From assembly GCF_003576645.1 (NCBI RefSeq), contig NC_044922.1, forward strand, positions 17,393,787 to 17,457,786: DNA of 64,000 bases, in the 5' to 3' direction. A program made the position numbers and the translations under genes. Of this stretch, positions 44,409-57,139 are shown piece by piece; the first letter of the stretch is position 1, and the number at the start of each line of letters is the position of its first letter. The notes below the pieces were generated by a model. It searched no databases, was not told where the DNA came from, and saw only the letters and a list, made by a program, of their open reading frames with translations. This DNA comes from Ipomoea triloba. Taxonomy: Eukaryota; Streptophyta; Magnoliopsida; Solanales; Convolvulaceae.

Positions 44409-45410
44409 ATTGTCTTAATTTGGTTGTAAATATATATGAATTAGAATTAAATTAAATAAATAATTAAAATATAGATAAAAAAAATATAAAAAATATAAAT
44501 TACATACACATGTGTATGTGTGTATTAAAGTTCATATTTAATGCATGCATCAACAATGACATTTTTATTATTAATTTATTTTTATTTTTTAATTTCATTG
44601 TTTAAAAGTAGGGGGAAATGGTAATGAGTTTTATAATTACTTAAGGAGTTTGAATCAAATAGTATGTTCAAATTATTCAGTGAATTAAATATTCGGGTTT
44701 TAAATATTCACAATTTACCTTTAAAAAATTTACAATTTGTATACTATGAATACACAATGTTAATGTACACAATTTATGTGTTTTCACCACACTCGTTACT
44801 CGTGTTCTTTCTACTCCTCCAAACCCATGCACCCTTAGGCTATCCTTAGCTTATCCCTGCAAATTTCTCCCACTTTTTAAAATGTGTCTCACTTCCCCAT
44901 CATCAAATTTGCAAATTCTTCACTATTTGTTCTACATCCTTGCAATATTTTTCTCACTTTCAAAAGTGGTCTTAGTTTCATATTATATTATAAATATAAT
45001 AACCAAATAATATAATAAGAAATAAAAAAGTACACAATTTACCAGCTTTTTCTCCCACTTTCTCATTCTATCTCTCCTCTTGCTAATTTAGCAATTTCTC
45101 TCTCCTCTTGCAACACACATGACATTAAATAATAATAATAATAATAATAACTCTCTCTTGCCACATAGATTATAAAGGAGAGATTGGTAAGGTTGAGGGC
45201 AGTCTTAGCTTGTAAATCTGAGTCAACACTCAAAAGTCATTGCAAGATTTAATTTCCTACCACTAACTTAGGATTTTCTGTAAAAATTAAAATAGCATTT
45301 TAAAACAATTTTCGACAATTTTAAAAATTAAGAAAACTACTTATCGCTATTTTTGATATTTAATAAAAAATGGTTAGTAACACTAACCACTCCATGAAGT
45401 CATGAACAAG
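44409..45410. other. Intergenic, probable decayed MITE
   Basis: 44830-45215 has outward-facing motifs (GGCTATCCTTAGCTT / AAGACTGCCCTCAACC inverted) and repeats of TCTCTCCTCTTGC, suggesting a MITE of about 385 bp. (AAT)n at 45127-45150. No gene. Confidence 0.45.
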
Positions 45411-45620
45411 GGCTGCTTGCATGTATCTGATAATCAGCATACTCTTTTGGAACTACAAAGAGTCAATGGAAGACAAATATAAGTAGTATATACATAAATA
45501 AATACAACTGTTTGTATTTCTAGAACTTTAAGGTAATAATTACGTTATGATTACGGGAGACTACGTGCGTACTGCCTTCATTCGAAACCCTGTTTATTTA
45601 CATGTTAATAATGAAAGTTA
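45411..45620 (-). pseudogene. Relic G: Nudix promoter fragment without a gene
   Basis: GGGCTGCTTGCATGTATC, TCAGCATACTCTTTTGGAAC, AAAGAGTCAATGGAAGACAAAT, CAACTGTTTGTATTTCTAGA, AAGGTAATAATTACGTTATG and GGGAGACTACGTGCGTACTG match in order the upstream region of the Nudix copies. The TATA box, leader and both exons that should lie to the left are absent. The far end (CCCTGTTTATTTACATGTTAATA) resembles copy B, so it is an older, truncated unit. Confidence 0.75.
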
Positions 45621-46189
45621 GTTCCGTTTGTTAAAAAAAAAAAAGAATATATTTTTTGAGCACTAGTAATTAATATTGTTGGTACAAAAAATTATGATAC
45701 ATATTCAAACTCCATATTCAAGGTGCTAAATTGCGTACTGTTAAGAGAAGTCAACTATAGGAGCAGTGACGCCGAATTTGCAGTGAATTGTGCAAATATA
45801 ACACCCCTCTTTTAAAGTTCTTTTTAAGAATTTTGTGCCCTGTTCTTTAGCCAATCACTTTTTTTTTCTCACTCCTCTACAAAAATAAATAAATAAAAAA
45901 GCAATAGAAACATGTATATTTAGATTACCAGTGCAGCCAAACGCAGACATTAAGGTGAAGCAATTTACTCTAAAACAAGAGCCAAAACATGAGCAAAGTA
46001 TGTGGAACCATCTCCCTATGAAAAATCCATCATTAAATACCATTCATCTATTTCTCAACCAAAACAATGAATGCGTCTAGTAGAATGTAATGCAGTAGTG
46101 TTATAAATCCTTCTTGCACATGGCATGCATATCATGGTGCCTGCAATGCATAACATTGAGGACTAACCTATAGGATGGTAATGGGCACA
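45621..46189. other. Intergenic, nothing recognised
   Basis: AT-rich with short poly-A/T runs; the small minus-strand frame at 46043-45855 has no recognisable motif. Confidence 0.4.
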
Positions 46190-46847
46190 ACGATTATCGA
46201 AGTCGCTGACTCGACAATGGCAGATGCGACAAAGACGGGAAGAGGATGCCATGTCTCGACAGTACAGTGGCGGAGACGGGAAGAGACGGCTTTGGTGGAT
46301 GAGCGACGGGGACATGGAGGCTAAGACGTCTAGACGGCGTACGAAGGGAGACTGGATGGGCGAGAAGGCTGAGAGGATGGAGCTGACGAGAAGATGAGTT
46401 TGAGCTGTGAGCTGTGAAGAGTTTGTGACGGGGAACGAGTGAACGACTACAGGGAATTTTGTTTTTTGTTTGAGGAGGAAAGAGAACCGCCAAAAAACTT
46501 TGACGTTTTGAGCAAAAATTTGTGAAAATGGGCATTCTTACCGCCCAAAGACTTAAATATTTCAATTTTCGTTGGATGCTATTTAATAGTATCTACCATT
46601 TTGCATTTAACCCCGTCAATTCAATTTTTTGTTCAACGCGTAATGGTTGGATGGAAATTCTGTTCAACATTTGTGTCGGTCGGAACCTCCGTCCAACGCG
46701 CTAGTGTTGGACGGAGATTTCATCCAACTTTTCGTTCATCCCTATTTGCGACGGAAAATTGTGATTTTTTATAAATTACCGATGAACATTATTTTTGGAT
46801 ATCATGGATGAAAATGTTGGACGGAAATAACGAAATTTCCAGCAGTG
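46190..46847. mobile_element. CACTA-type element, right end, with GC-richer cargo
   Basis: The terminus AAATTTCCAGCAGTG (ending 46847) and subterminal TTGGACGGAAAT/CCGTCCAAC motifs (46610-46830) are those of the element at 21627-24100. Left of them, 46194-46565 is GC-richer and open on the minus strand (123 residues, rich in Ser, Pro, Leu and Arg) without a known domain; it may be captured host DNA. The left terminus was not found. Confidence 0.6.
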
Positions 46848-47410
46848 AGTTATACTTAAAAATATACTTACTAGTTGCATGAAATAAAAATATAATCTTA
46901 TAAATAATATAAGAAATGTTGAACTACATATACTACAAAGTTTTTATAAGCAGGTCCATAAAATCCAGATGGAATACAACACCTCAATTCATTCTACAAT
47001 TAAAACAAGCTGCAAAACTAATTTTTTTTCCAAAGTTTTTTTTTTTTAATTTTAAAATGTGATTATAATTTTTTTTTTTTTAGTATTTTTGTCTCTTATT
47101 AGAATGTATGTATATAGTATTTGTCCTACTAAGATTTAAATCTGTGATCTCGCATTTAGAAGAACCACAAAGGTGACATTAAAGTAGAAGCGATTTGGCA
47201 AATTATAGTTTATTTTGCCTCAAATATCATCAAAGGATTCTATTTAATCAATTTTTCGAATCAAATATAATCAACGGATTCCGTTTAATCACTCCATATT
47301 TATTTTTGATTACCAAAATGGCAAAATTCTAGAAATCGCATATACCATATATAATGTATAAAAATATACCAAACCAAACAACACCCAAAACAAATTTTTT
47401 TTTTTAAATG
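46848..47410. other. Spacer before the PEPC gene
   Basis: AT-rich with poly-T runs at 47037-47048 and 47071-47082. No gene. It separates the transposon-rich region from the PEPC promoter. Confidence 0.5.
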
Positions 47411-47608
47411 TATAAATAAAATATTAAAAAACTGTTCCCTGTAACTGCGCAGCAATCGCCACTTGTAACCATCTCGCAAGTCGCTTCCCCCTCCGCTCTC
47501 CTCTCCACGGTGAAGAAAATACATCACCTCAATTCATAAAGCTTAGGAGACGAGCTTCCACATTCACTTTCTTCCTCTTCTCCACACCTACACCATCTAT
47601 ACGTAACA
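47411..47608 (+). promoter_or_regulatory. Putative PEPC core promoter and 5' leader
   Basis: TATAAATAAA at 47411-47420 is about 190 nt before the start codon. From about 47440 composition changes to CT-rich leader-like sequence (CCCCCTCCGCTCTCCTCTCC). The transcription start is inferred. Confidence 0.45.
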
Positions 47609-50600
47609 ATGACGGACATCACCGACGACATTGCCCAGGAGATCTCGTTCCAGAACTTCGAGGACGACTGCCGGCTGCTCCAGAGCCTTCTCAACGATGT
47701 GCTCCAGAGGGAGTTGGGTCCCACGTTCATGGATAAAGTTGAACGGACTCGTTGCCTCGCTCAGGTACGCTGTGTTTAATTTATTTGCTTTCATTTCCAT
47801 TATCGTTCTGTTTCTGTTTCTGTTTTGTGTTTTAATTTCTGTTTATACGCGTTATTGTTTTTTAGTTTCGCACGTGCAGGTGATTTCGATTACTGTTTTT
47901 CGTGAATTATGTTAGATTGATTGATTGTGGATTTGATGATGATTTGATAGTTTATTTATTACTGTTTTTCGTGAATTATGTTAGCTTTGATTGATTGTGG
48001 ATTTGATGATGATTTGATAGTTTATTTCAGTCATAGATATTAGATGTAGATCAGATCATGCCTCACTCTCTTTAGCTTCTGGTATGAGGCATAGTGTATG
48101 CTACATTCACGAATCATGTTATGTATTGATCGAATATACAATATATACTCATAGTTTGAAATCATATTGGTGCGGACTTATGGAACAATGTTTATGAATT
48201 CAGAGTGCATGCAACATGAGAATAGCAGGGATTGAAGATACAGCATACCTTCTGGAGAAACAATTGGCTTCGGAACTGTCTAAAATGACACTCGAGGAAG
48301 CTCTGTCGCTTGCTCGCACATTTAGTCACTATCTTAGTTTGATGGGAATTGCAGAAACTCATCACAGGTGATTTGATGCTTGTTTAACTTGTTCAGTTCA
48401 ATTCAATTGTTGTCCCATGCATGGGAATGTTATTTGGTATTACAAGAAAAATACTGCAAAATTAGAGCTTCAGTACTGGTTCTACATTCTCTTACTTTCA
48501 ATTGCTATGTTACTCTTTCAGAATTTTTACATTTGCAACATTGTGAAATGCTTTTTCACCTTGAGGATTTTTAGAGCATTACTACAAATTGTAATAGGTT
48601 TTGACATATGCAGTACTGAAAAGCAACTCCTTTATTTTCCCTCTTTTTGTGGGATTTCTCCTCTTGCCTTTTCATAGTGATTTTCCCTAACTTTGCAGAA
48701 ATTTCTGCCATGCTATATCAGATAGTTTAATCATTCTGTATCACAATTCTTCATTTATGTATGTATTATACAAGTTGAGGAGTTTACTGAATCTGAAAAA
48801 CAAACTGATATGTAATCTTACAGAGTGCGAAAAGGACAAGACGAGCCACAGTTATCAAAATCTTGTGATGACACTTTCAATCAACTACTTCAAAGTGGTG
48901 TTTCCCCTGATGAACTGTACGACACTGTTTGTAAGCAGGTGATCAATTTTTTTATTTTATTTTTATTTTATTTTTTTTTTGTTTTTTGTTTGCTTTTTAA
49001 AATAATTTTTACAGGGAAATTCTACCCTGAAGTTTATAGTATCTCATATTCATTGTTACTAGTTTACTACAAGATTTGTTGTTGACTTCTTTTTTCAGGT
49101 GGTTGAGATTGTACTTACTGCACATCCCACTCAAATAAACCGCCGTACCTTACAGTACAAACACATTCGAATTGCGGTACATTTTCTCTAGTATATTTCG
49201 TAGTCACACAACTCTATAACTTAGAACTTGAAATCTCAAGATTTTAATCTTTGCAGCACCTTTTGGAGTACAATGACCGACCTGATCTTGGAATTGAAGA
49301 TCGAGATATGCTGATTGAAGATTTGGTGGGTGTTTTTCTTAGGGTGATTAGATACAAGGAAAGCCTAAGATGTCAAAGCTATTAGAAATTTCAGTCATCT
49401 ACTGTTTTTGTTGTTATAGGTGAGAGAGATAACTTCAATATGGCAAACAGATGAGCTTAGGCGCCACAAACCCACTCCAGTTGATGAAGCCCGGGCTGGT
49501 AACCTATTGGAAAACTATAATAAATTTTGGCTTTATATATTTTTCTTCAAATTCCAGAAAGATAACCCCTGAAAACTTTCAGGCTTAAATATTGTTGAGC
49601 AGACTCTCTGGAAAGCAGTGCCACATTATCTACGTCGTGTCAGCAATGCTCTGAAAAAGGTTTAGTTCTTCTTGTTATTTAGACCACCATTCAAATTAAA
49701 ATTTAAGAAGTTTATGACAAGCCCGGCCCATTCTTTTCAGCATACTGGAAGACCTCTTCCATTGACATGCACACCAATAAAATTTGGGTCTTGGATGGGG
49801 GGTGATAGAGATGGAAATCCAAATGTGACATCAAAGGTAATGTTTTGCATGCTAATATCTCACTTGTCTTGTATGAAGTTCCTATTCTTTGTCTTGTTCT
49901 TACACAAATGTTTTTCTTTTGTTTTAGGTCACAAAAGATGTCTCTCTTTTGTCCAGATGGATGGCCATTGATCTCTATGTAAGAGAAATTGATACTCTCA
50001 GGTTTGAACTTTCAATGAACCAATGCAGTGATAGATTATCAAGATTGGCACATGAAATCTTAGAAAAAGGTCTGCCTTGTGAATCCTTTTCTTTTAACTT
50101 TGCTTAGAGGCACGTGGATATGTAGTTGTTATTTCCTTTGGTATCATGCTTATCTGTTCATTTATTTTTAATGGCATGCCTTTAGGTCTATTAGTGATGG
50201 GGTGATGGATTAGTTAACATTCTTTTACATACCTACTTGAGCATATGTAGATCTCTGCAAGAAGGAACTGTCATTCTGATTTTTAACTGAAATATAGGAA
50301 ACCTCTAACAAAAGAGAGTAAAATAATGGTAAATTTTCAAATGTCAAATTTGACCCTAAATGACCAGCTAACCTAGCCTGTGTTTTGATTGTTACTTGAA
50401 CCTTGCTCAGAAAATGCAGCTGAGGATCGTAATGACAGGAATCAGCCTTCAATTTTGAGTCAGTCGAAACACCAGGGCCCACATGCTCTACCTTTTCCTT
50501 CGCAGCTCCCTACTGGAGCTGATCGACCCTCTTGCACAGGTTTGGTTTTGTTTCTTGTCATTTATTTCGTTATGGCTTTCTTTCAATCGACACTGTCAGT

Positions 50601-53600
50601 TTGAATTTCCACAGGAAAAGTGAAAATAATGAAAATTTTGCACTAAATACCATAATCCTTTAAATTCTTAAATTCTGGATTGAAACGATTGATTGAAATT
50701 GATTACTTATGGTATTTTATTTGACGGACCATGCTACACACCCTTACATTTATCACTCACAAACAACCACTTCTTGATGTGACAATTGCATGTTTGGGTA
50801 GTTATTGCATGTTTGTGATGTGGCATTTGCCACATCAGGGAGTGACTTAGCATTTTCCTTTATTTGATGCTTTGGAAGTGTTGGCATAAAGAAAAGATCT
50901 GGAGCTGTATTCTAGTTGTACCACATAAAGAATTAAAAAAAAAAAAAAAAAAAAAAAAAACCTAAGGATTAAGGACTCCAAGATCTTCACCTCTTACAAC
51001 TCATATTTGTGAGTTCTGTTTCAAGAAACAAACATGACCATACTTGCAAGGTGCTGGATTAATTCATAGTTCCAGGGTGAAAGCTGTCATAAGTGTAATA
51101 CCTCAAACCAACATTTGTTACCTCTTACAGACTCAAAACTCTTTAGATCTTAAATGGCTTGAATAGTAGGTGCTCCTTGCAGTAAAGATGAATCATATTT
51201 TCATTGGTTATTTATCTGCCCATTTCAGAACGCAATGATGTTGAGTCTCGCTATCCTCGGTTGGATGTTCCTGGGACGGAATTCAAGCCACTAAATCGTC
51301 AGGTGAAGCTGTTTCTGCAACACCTTTGGTTAACATGTGTATACACACAAATGAACACATTGTTGCATGCTATGTTATCAAATGGGCACTTATATTTTTA
51401 TTATCTTACCTCTATGTTTTGAATGTCATGCGCATCCTTCTACAGGATGGTCAAGCTCCTCCAAGAAATTTTTCTGCTGATTCCCTTAGAAGTATTCAAA
51501 AAGCAAATACAAATGGCAATGCTCCTGCTCCAGCAGTTACACGCGTTGCTTCCTTTAACTCCAGTCAGGTTGTTGCTCAAAGGAAGCTTTTTGCTGAATC
51601 TCAGATTGGAAGAACCAGTTTTCACAAGCTTCTGGAACCAAGCTTGTCTCAAAAGCCTGGGATGGCCCCTTACCGGATTGTCCTTGGAGATGTGAAAGAA
51701 AAGGTACTGTACCAACACAAGAAATGAATCAGTCTTTGGGTGGAATCTTTAAATAATGTTTTTGAAAGTTTGAAATTAACACTGAGGAATTGTAGAGAAA
51801 CTTTGTTACAATTTGGTAGGGTCAAACCTGTTATATTCTCATGGCTTAGCTATGGTGCTATGACTGTGAAAATGTTTTACCAGACAAATGAAGATAAAAT
51901 GATTCTCAAAGATGATGTTAACAGTTGACTGACTTGAAGATGTTGAGGTAATGGAGACTAGCTATCACCTAAATTAGAGTGCAGAACACTATTTATAAAA
52001 TGGGCAAATACTATTGTCCTTTGAATTGATTTTTGACAAGTTAACTTCCAGCCTTATTGAATAATAAATGCATTTAAGGTTTAACAAGTGAGGATTTTCA
52101 TTATTCTGTGTCCTCCCTTGCAAACTATGCCTTTGGCAATGGTCAAACATGAGTTTACATATTCAGAAATTTCAGTCTTGAGCTGTGCTCTGTTTGTGTC
52201 ATTCAGTTGCATAATATATCCTTTTCATAACCAGCTCCTGAAGACAAGGAGGCGGCTTGAACTACTACTTGAGGATCTTCCTTGTGATTATGATCCTTGG
52301 GATTATTATGAAACATCAGATCAGCTTCTTGAACCACTACTACTGTGCTATGATTCACTGGTAAAAATGAGATCTCTTTGCTTTCTCAATAATGCCTTTC
52401 CTTTATTTCTTCATTCTATGAAGATACGAATGATCATCAGCATACATATTTTTTTGTCATAGACCAAAAAACTAATCACTATTTTATGCAGCAATCATGT
52501 GGATCTGGGGTTCTAGCAGATGGTAGGCTTGCTGACTTGATCAGGCGACTTGCTACTTTTGGGATGGTATTGATGAAGCTTGACCTTCGTCAGGTATACA
52601 GCACGATATTCTTCTTTTTAATAATAATAATAATATTATTATTATTATTTTTATTATTATTATTATTATGCCAAGGTACTTTAGGGAGGGAATATATCCT
52701 TACAGTTTCTGTAATGCTTCAGGAATCTGCCCGGCACTCTGAGACGCTTGATGCAATTACCAAATACCTAGACATGGGTACATATAGTGAGTGGGATGAA
52801 GATCGTAAGCTGGAATTTCTGACTAGAGAGTTGAAAGGGAAGAGGCCTTTAGTCCCTCCAACTATAAAGGTTGTGTGCTTGCATGAGATTGAAATGCATA
52901 CCTTTGCTCCATATATATTCTCCACACTATGAGTCGTATAATAACTTAAACAAACTGAATGACACAAACTCCACTTCCTATGGAAGGTTATATTGTAAGA
53001 AATTTTGTTATTCCTTCTTTCTAAGTAGCCAAACCCCACTTTTTGCTTACCTCCTTGTCATTCAAGCATCACCCATCTGTACAGGTATAGAATTCTGTTA
53101 CAGCTATCTTTTGACTGATGGTTTCACTTAGTAAAGAGCTGTTTTTCTAGTGTTAGGATTTCTACTTTGTCCACTTAAAAACATCACAATGTTTTATTAT
53201 TATTATTTTTTTTGTTTTTCTATTTTCTTGTAAAGGTTGCTCCTGATGTCAAAGAAGTCTTGGACACCTTTAGGGTTGCAGCTGAATTAGGGAGTGACTC
53301 ACTTGGAGCGTATGTTATCTCCATGGCCTCAAATGTATGAACATGTACTCATTTATTTTGGTTGTTGTTGTTGTTATTATTATTATTATTAATATCATCA
53401 TCATTACATATTACAGACGCGCATACATGATTACAAACTCTATAAGGAGTATTATTATTATTAATGTTTTTATGCATTACACACACTTGTCTTTTCCCAT
53501 AACAAAGACACTACCAGTATTAATGTTTGCATAACTCTGCTTATTTGTAGGCTAGTGATGTCCTTGCTGTGGAGCTTTTACAGAAGGACGCACGCCTTGC

Positions 53601-55408
53601 TGTTGCTGGTGAACAGGGCAAACCATGTCCTGCTGGAACGTAAGAGTGAATTGTTACTTTGTTGTGGTATCAATAATTAACTTGTTTGTTAACTTTAGAC
53701 AAAAATTGCTCCATATCTCTGTTTATTCCTCCATGAGACTGATGATACAGGATAGAAATAGCTGAACTTATCTAGTTGGAGTTGGTCATATGATTCTATT
53801 TCTCCTTTCAACTCAATTGTATACCAAAGCATTGATAGAACATGTGCAAACCATCTTATTCTTAGTGTATCTCAAATGTGGCTAAGTATGTGAGGCAGAG
53901 CTCCCAACTAAGTGGAATCTTATTCTTTGTGTAGCTCAAATGTGGCTAAGTATGCGCAAACCATCTTATTCTTTGTGTAGCCTCTGCATGTGACAAAATC
54001 AATTTAATATGCTTTTGAGATGCCAAATTCTAAGTTTAATTTGAAAATCAATTTCACATTTGAAATAGACTTCGGGTGGCTCCCCTGTTTGAGACTGTGA
54101 AGGACTTGAGGGCAGCTGGGTCAGTAATAAGGAAACTACTATCGATTGATTGGTACAGAGAGCACATCATAAAGAACCATAATGGGCATCAAGAGGTACC
54201 TATATCTTGGCGCATTAATTAATCAATCAATTTACTAAATTGGTTTCATCTCATGCTTTCTGTGCATAGGTAATGGTTGGCTATTCGGACTCTGGGAAAG
54301 ATGCTGGACGCTTTACTGCTGCATGGGAGCTATACAAAGCTCAAGAAGATGTTGTTGCTGCATGTAATGAATTTGGTATTAAGGTCACTTTGTTCCATGG
54401 TCGTGGAGGAAGCATTGGCCGTGGTGGTGGTCCAACATATCTTGCCATCCAATCCCAGCCACCTGGTTCCGTTATGGTTAGTCTGTCTGTCTACTAGCAT
54501 TGAAACTCTTAGACTTTCTGATTGTTATGGCCAAGAACTTATTTAGACAATGGCTGGCTTTAATTTTTTGATAAAATCAACAGGGTACACTCCGGTCAAC
54601 TGAACAAGGAGAAATGGTTCAGGCAAAATTCGGACTACCTCAGGTGGCTGTACGGCAACTTGAGATCTACACAACAGCAGTGCTACTTGCTACCTTACAG
54701 CCACCACAACCACCTAGAGAACAAAAGTGGCGCAGTTTAATGGAAGACATCTCAAATAGTAGCTGCAACAGTTACCGAAGCACAGTGTATGAAAACCCAG
54801 AGTTCCTCACTTACTTCAATGAAGCTACACCTCAGGCTGAGCTTGGCTATCTCAATATCGGAAGCCGACCATCAAGAAGAAAGAGCTCAGTAGGTATTGG
54901 GCATCTCCGCGCAATTCCATGGATATTTGCATGGACCCAAACCCGATTTGTTCTTCCTGCTTGGCTTGGAGTTGGAGCTGGCCTGAAAGGGGTTTGTGAC
55001 AAAGGAAATACCAACGACTTAAAAGAAATGTACAAAGAATGGTCCTTCTTCCAGTCCACAGTTGATCTCATAGAGATGGTTTTGGGGAAGGCAGACAGCC
55101 CCATAGCAAAGCATTATGATGAAGTCTTGGTGTCTCCAAACCGGCAAGCACTTGGTGCAGAACTAAGGAGTGAACTTCTGGCAACAGAAAAGTATGTGTT
55201 GTTGGTCACTGGACATGAGAAGCTGTCTGACAACAACCGGAGTCTGCGCAGGTTGATTGAGAGCAGGCTTCCGTATCTGAATCCTTTGAACATTCTTCAG
55301 GTAGAGGTATTAAAGAGGTTGAGACGCGATGATGATAACAACAAACTTCGAGACGCGTTGCTTATTACCATCAATGGAATTGCTGCTGGCATGCGGAATA
55401 CTGGCTAA
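47609..55408 (+). CDS. PPC4: Bacterial-type phosphoenolpyruvate carboxylase (BTPC), 20 exons, 1052 residues
   Basis: Exons: 47609-47764, 48204-48367, 48824-48938, 49099-49176, 49257-49325, 49420-49498, 49583-49659, 49741-49836, 49928-50069, 50411-50539, 51229-51302, 51446-51703, 52235-52360, 52492-52593, 52723-52869, 53236-53334, 53551-53639, 54069-54195, 54270-54476, 54584-55408. All introns are GT-AG and frames join without a break. The enzyme fixes bicarbonate onto PEP to give oxaloacetate. Visible motifs: catalytic His in LTAHPTQ (residue 154), [16 protein letters not shown] (about 261-276), [13 protein letters not shown] (710-722) and [15 protein letters not shown] (from 751). The C-terminus RNTG and the start [14 protein letters not shown] mark the bacterial-type class; the N-terminal regulatory Ser motif of plant-type PEPC is absent. 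Residues about 325-450 form the low-complexity insertion known in BTPC to bind plant-type subunits in class-2 complexes. Arabidopsis PPC4 also has about 1030 residues and 20 exons. Intact; no frameshift. Confidence 0.95.
47889..48030 (+). repeat. Tandem duplication of about 70 bp in PEPC intron 1
   Basis: TACTGTTTTTCGTGAATTAT and GATTGTGGATTTGATGATGA occur twice, offset by about 69-70 bp. Confidence 0.85.
52617..52670. repeat. (ATT)n/(AAT)n microsatellite in PEPC intron 14
   Basis: Inverted AAT and ATT runs; another ATT tract lies in intron 16 (53369-53393). They do not affect splice sites. Confidence 0.9.
53840..53985 (+). repeat. Tandem duplication in PEPC intron 17
   Basis: AACCATCTTATTCTTTGTGT, TAGCTCAAATGTGGCTAAGT recur two to three times within about 145 bp. 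Confidence 0.8.
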
Positions 55409-56389
55409 ATCTATTGCAATGACTTCTTAAACTGGTTAACATAACAGGGTAGATAACCGATGCGGTTATCATGAGACTACTACACTAGTTAGTGAACATC
55501 GTCTAGTAGATATATATATATATATATGCTTCCACGTTCATTCATCTGCTTATAAGATGATATGATCGTTGTTGATGGTATGGTTTTGGCGTCTTCAAAT
55601 GTGTGTTTCCATTAAGATTATATGCGCTCAGTTCCATTTGAAAGGATAACTGAGTATAGATAGTGGTTTTGCTCTAGCTTTCTTTGTTTAATTTTTACCC
55701 ACTGTTGTTGCCTTTTTCATTTATTTTCCTTTTCTTGTGACAAAATGTGGAATGGCCTGAGCCGCTTCTACACTGCTGTTTGTGACACTTGATCCTTTAT
55801 CTTTTGTGATAAATTTCACATTTGTTACCAATTGAGCTGTTTATGTGGACATTTATTTTCATTTTCTTTATAGCATGTACGTGAGAAGTTTTCTTTTCTA
55901 TTTTCTTTTTTCTTTTTTTTTTTCCCTGTTAATTTTGTGGAATTTTTTGGAATGGAATTTAATTGGCTAATTGCTAATAGTTCTTTAGATTTCAAAAGTT
56001 TCGATTCCTTGTGAATATATATATGTGATATGTCCAAATCTGTTATGTTCCTTCAAAGTCAATCCTAAACTTTGGACCACATTGCAATTGATAACCAAAA
56101 TCCCCTTAATCCTCACCTTTTTTTTAGTTGTTGCATCATTCTCACCTTTTTCAAACACTCTTCTTGTTCTTTCATGGAAATTGGTTTAGTCATGGAGTAA
56201 ATCGGAGTCATCGTACCATAATAGATAAGCATGCATGCATTCAAATATATTCCCAATGTCTCAATCAAGAACACTTCGATCGAACCCTATTCATAATAGT
56301 TTGTAAGTCCCAAACAAGCAAACGTAAACATGATTAATCAATAAAGTGGTCTTAATCAAAAGGTACTTTTTATAAGATAATGTGGTGTT
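55409..56389 (+). other. PEPC 3' UTR and downstream spacer
   Basis: Immediately after the TAA is ordinary 3'-UTR-like sequence. A short (TA)n is at 55508-55527. I see no convincing AATAAA, so the polyadenylation site is not placed. 56050-56389 is unassigned. Confidence 0.45.
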
Positions 56390-56930
56390 TTTTACCGAAT
56401 TCAATTTTTGAGGATTCAAGCAAATTGATGAATACATAAGACCGATCGACTACAAGTTTTTAAGCCAGCAAGCATGGCATGGACCTGGAGTGAAGCAGGT
56501 GAATTCAGAGTTGGCTCCGGGGTTGACTGTGTTGCGAGTTCAACTAGATGTGAGCTTAAGGGGCAAACTTGAGAGCAATTCAAGATTGGCATAGAGGTCG
56601 GTGTCTGCGCATAGGTCAGTGTGCCCAAGATCATCCTTGACATCTGGGATCGATCACCGAGGTTGGCTAGGGGACCTTAGGGTCGACCTCCCGGGTCGGT
56701 TTACGGGATCGACCATGACGTGGTTGTTGGATAATGACTAAGTCATGTAGCTAGTGACCAAACAGAAGTTAGAGAGCTAGTATAAATAGTAGAGTCATTG
56801 TCTAGTTTATGATACACTTTATTTCGTTCTAAGACTTGAATTGTAATACATTAACATTCAATAGCAAAATATAAAATTCTTTGTCTCTTTCGAATACTTT
56901 CTTTGTCATTCCTATTTCATTAACCTTATT
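56390..56930 (+). repeat. LTR-like segment (possible solo LTR or TRIM)
   Basis: A GC-richer body with GGTCGACCTCCCGGGTCGG and GGGATCGACC, followed by a TATA-like AGTATAAATAGTAGAG (about 56780-56795), then a TTGTAATACATTAACATTCAATAGC stretch that resembles an R/U5 region. Exact ends and target duplication not found. Confidence 0.4.
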
Positions 56931-57033
56931 AGGTTAATTAATTCAAACTCCAATTAATTTTCTCCATCACCAACTATCAATTAACTAATAAAGAAAAATA
57001 ATAATTCCAAACTGCAAAGGTTAAAAAGCTACA

Positions 57034-57125
57034 CACTACAAGAAAAATGTACATAGACAACTATTTTTATTGGACTTTTTAATCGTTGTCTTAGTAAACA
57101 ATCTGTTGTTGAAACCAGTATTATT
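57034..57125 (+). mobile_element. CACTA (Tpn1/En-Spm-like) terminus
   Basis: CACTACAAGAAAAATGTACA at 57034 is the classical CACTA terminal repeat and is followed by subterminal AGACAACTATTTTTATTGGA and CGTTGTCTTAG motifs. The other end is not seen; probably a fragment. Confidence 0.65.
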
Positions 57126-57139
57126 GTAAGTCATGTAAG

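Noticed and set aside
46194..46565. 123-codon Ser/Pro/Arg-rich frame as a protein gene
   Set aside because: No domain, low complexity, inside a CACTA-type end; kept only as possible captured DNA.
47300..47800. Minus-strand open frames opposite PEPC exon 1
   Set aside because: Shadows of the PEPC leader and first exon, which is strongly supported on the plus strand.
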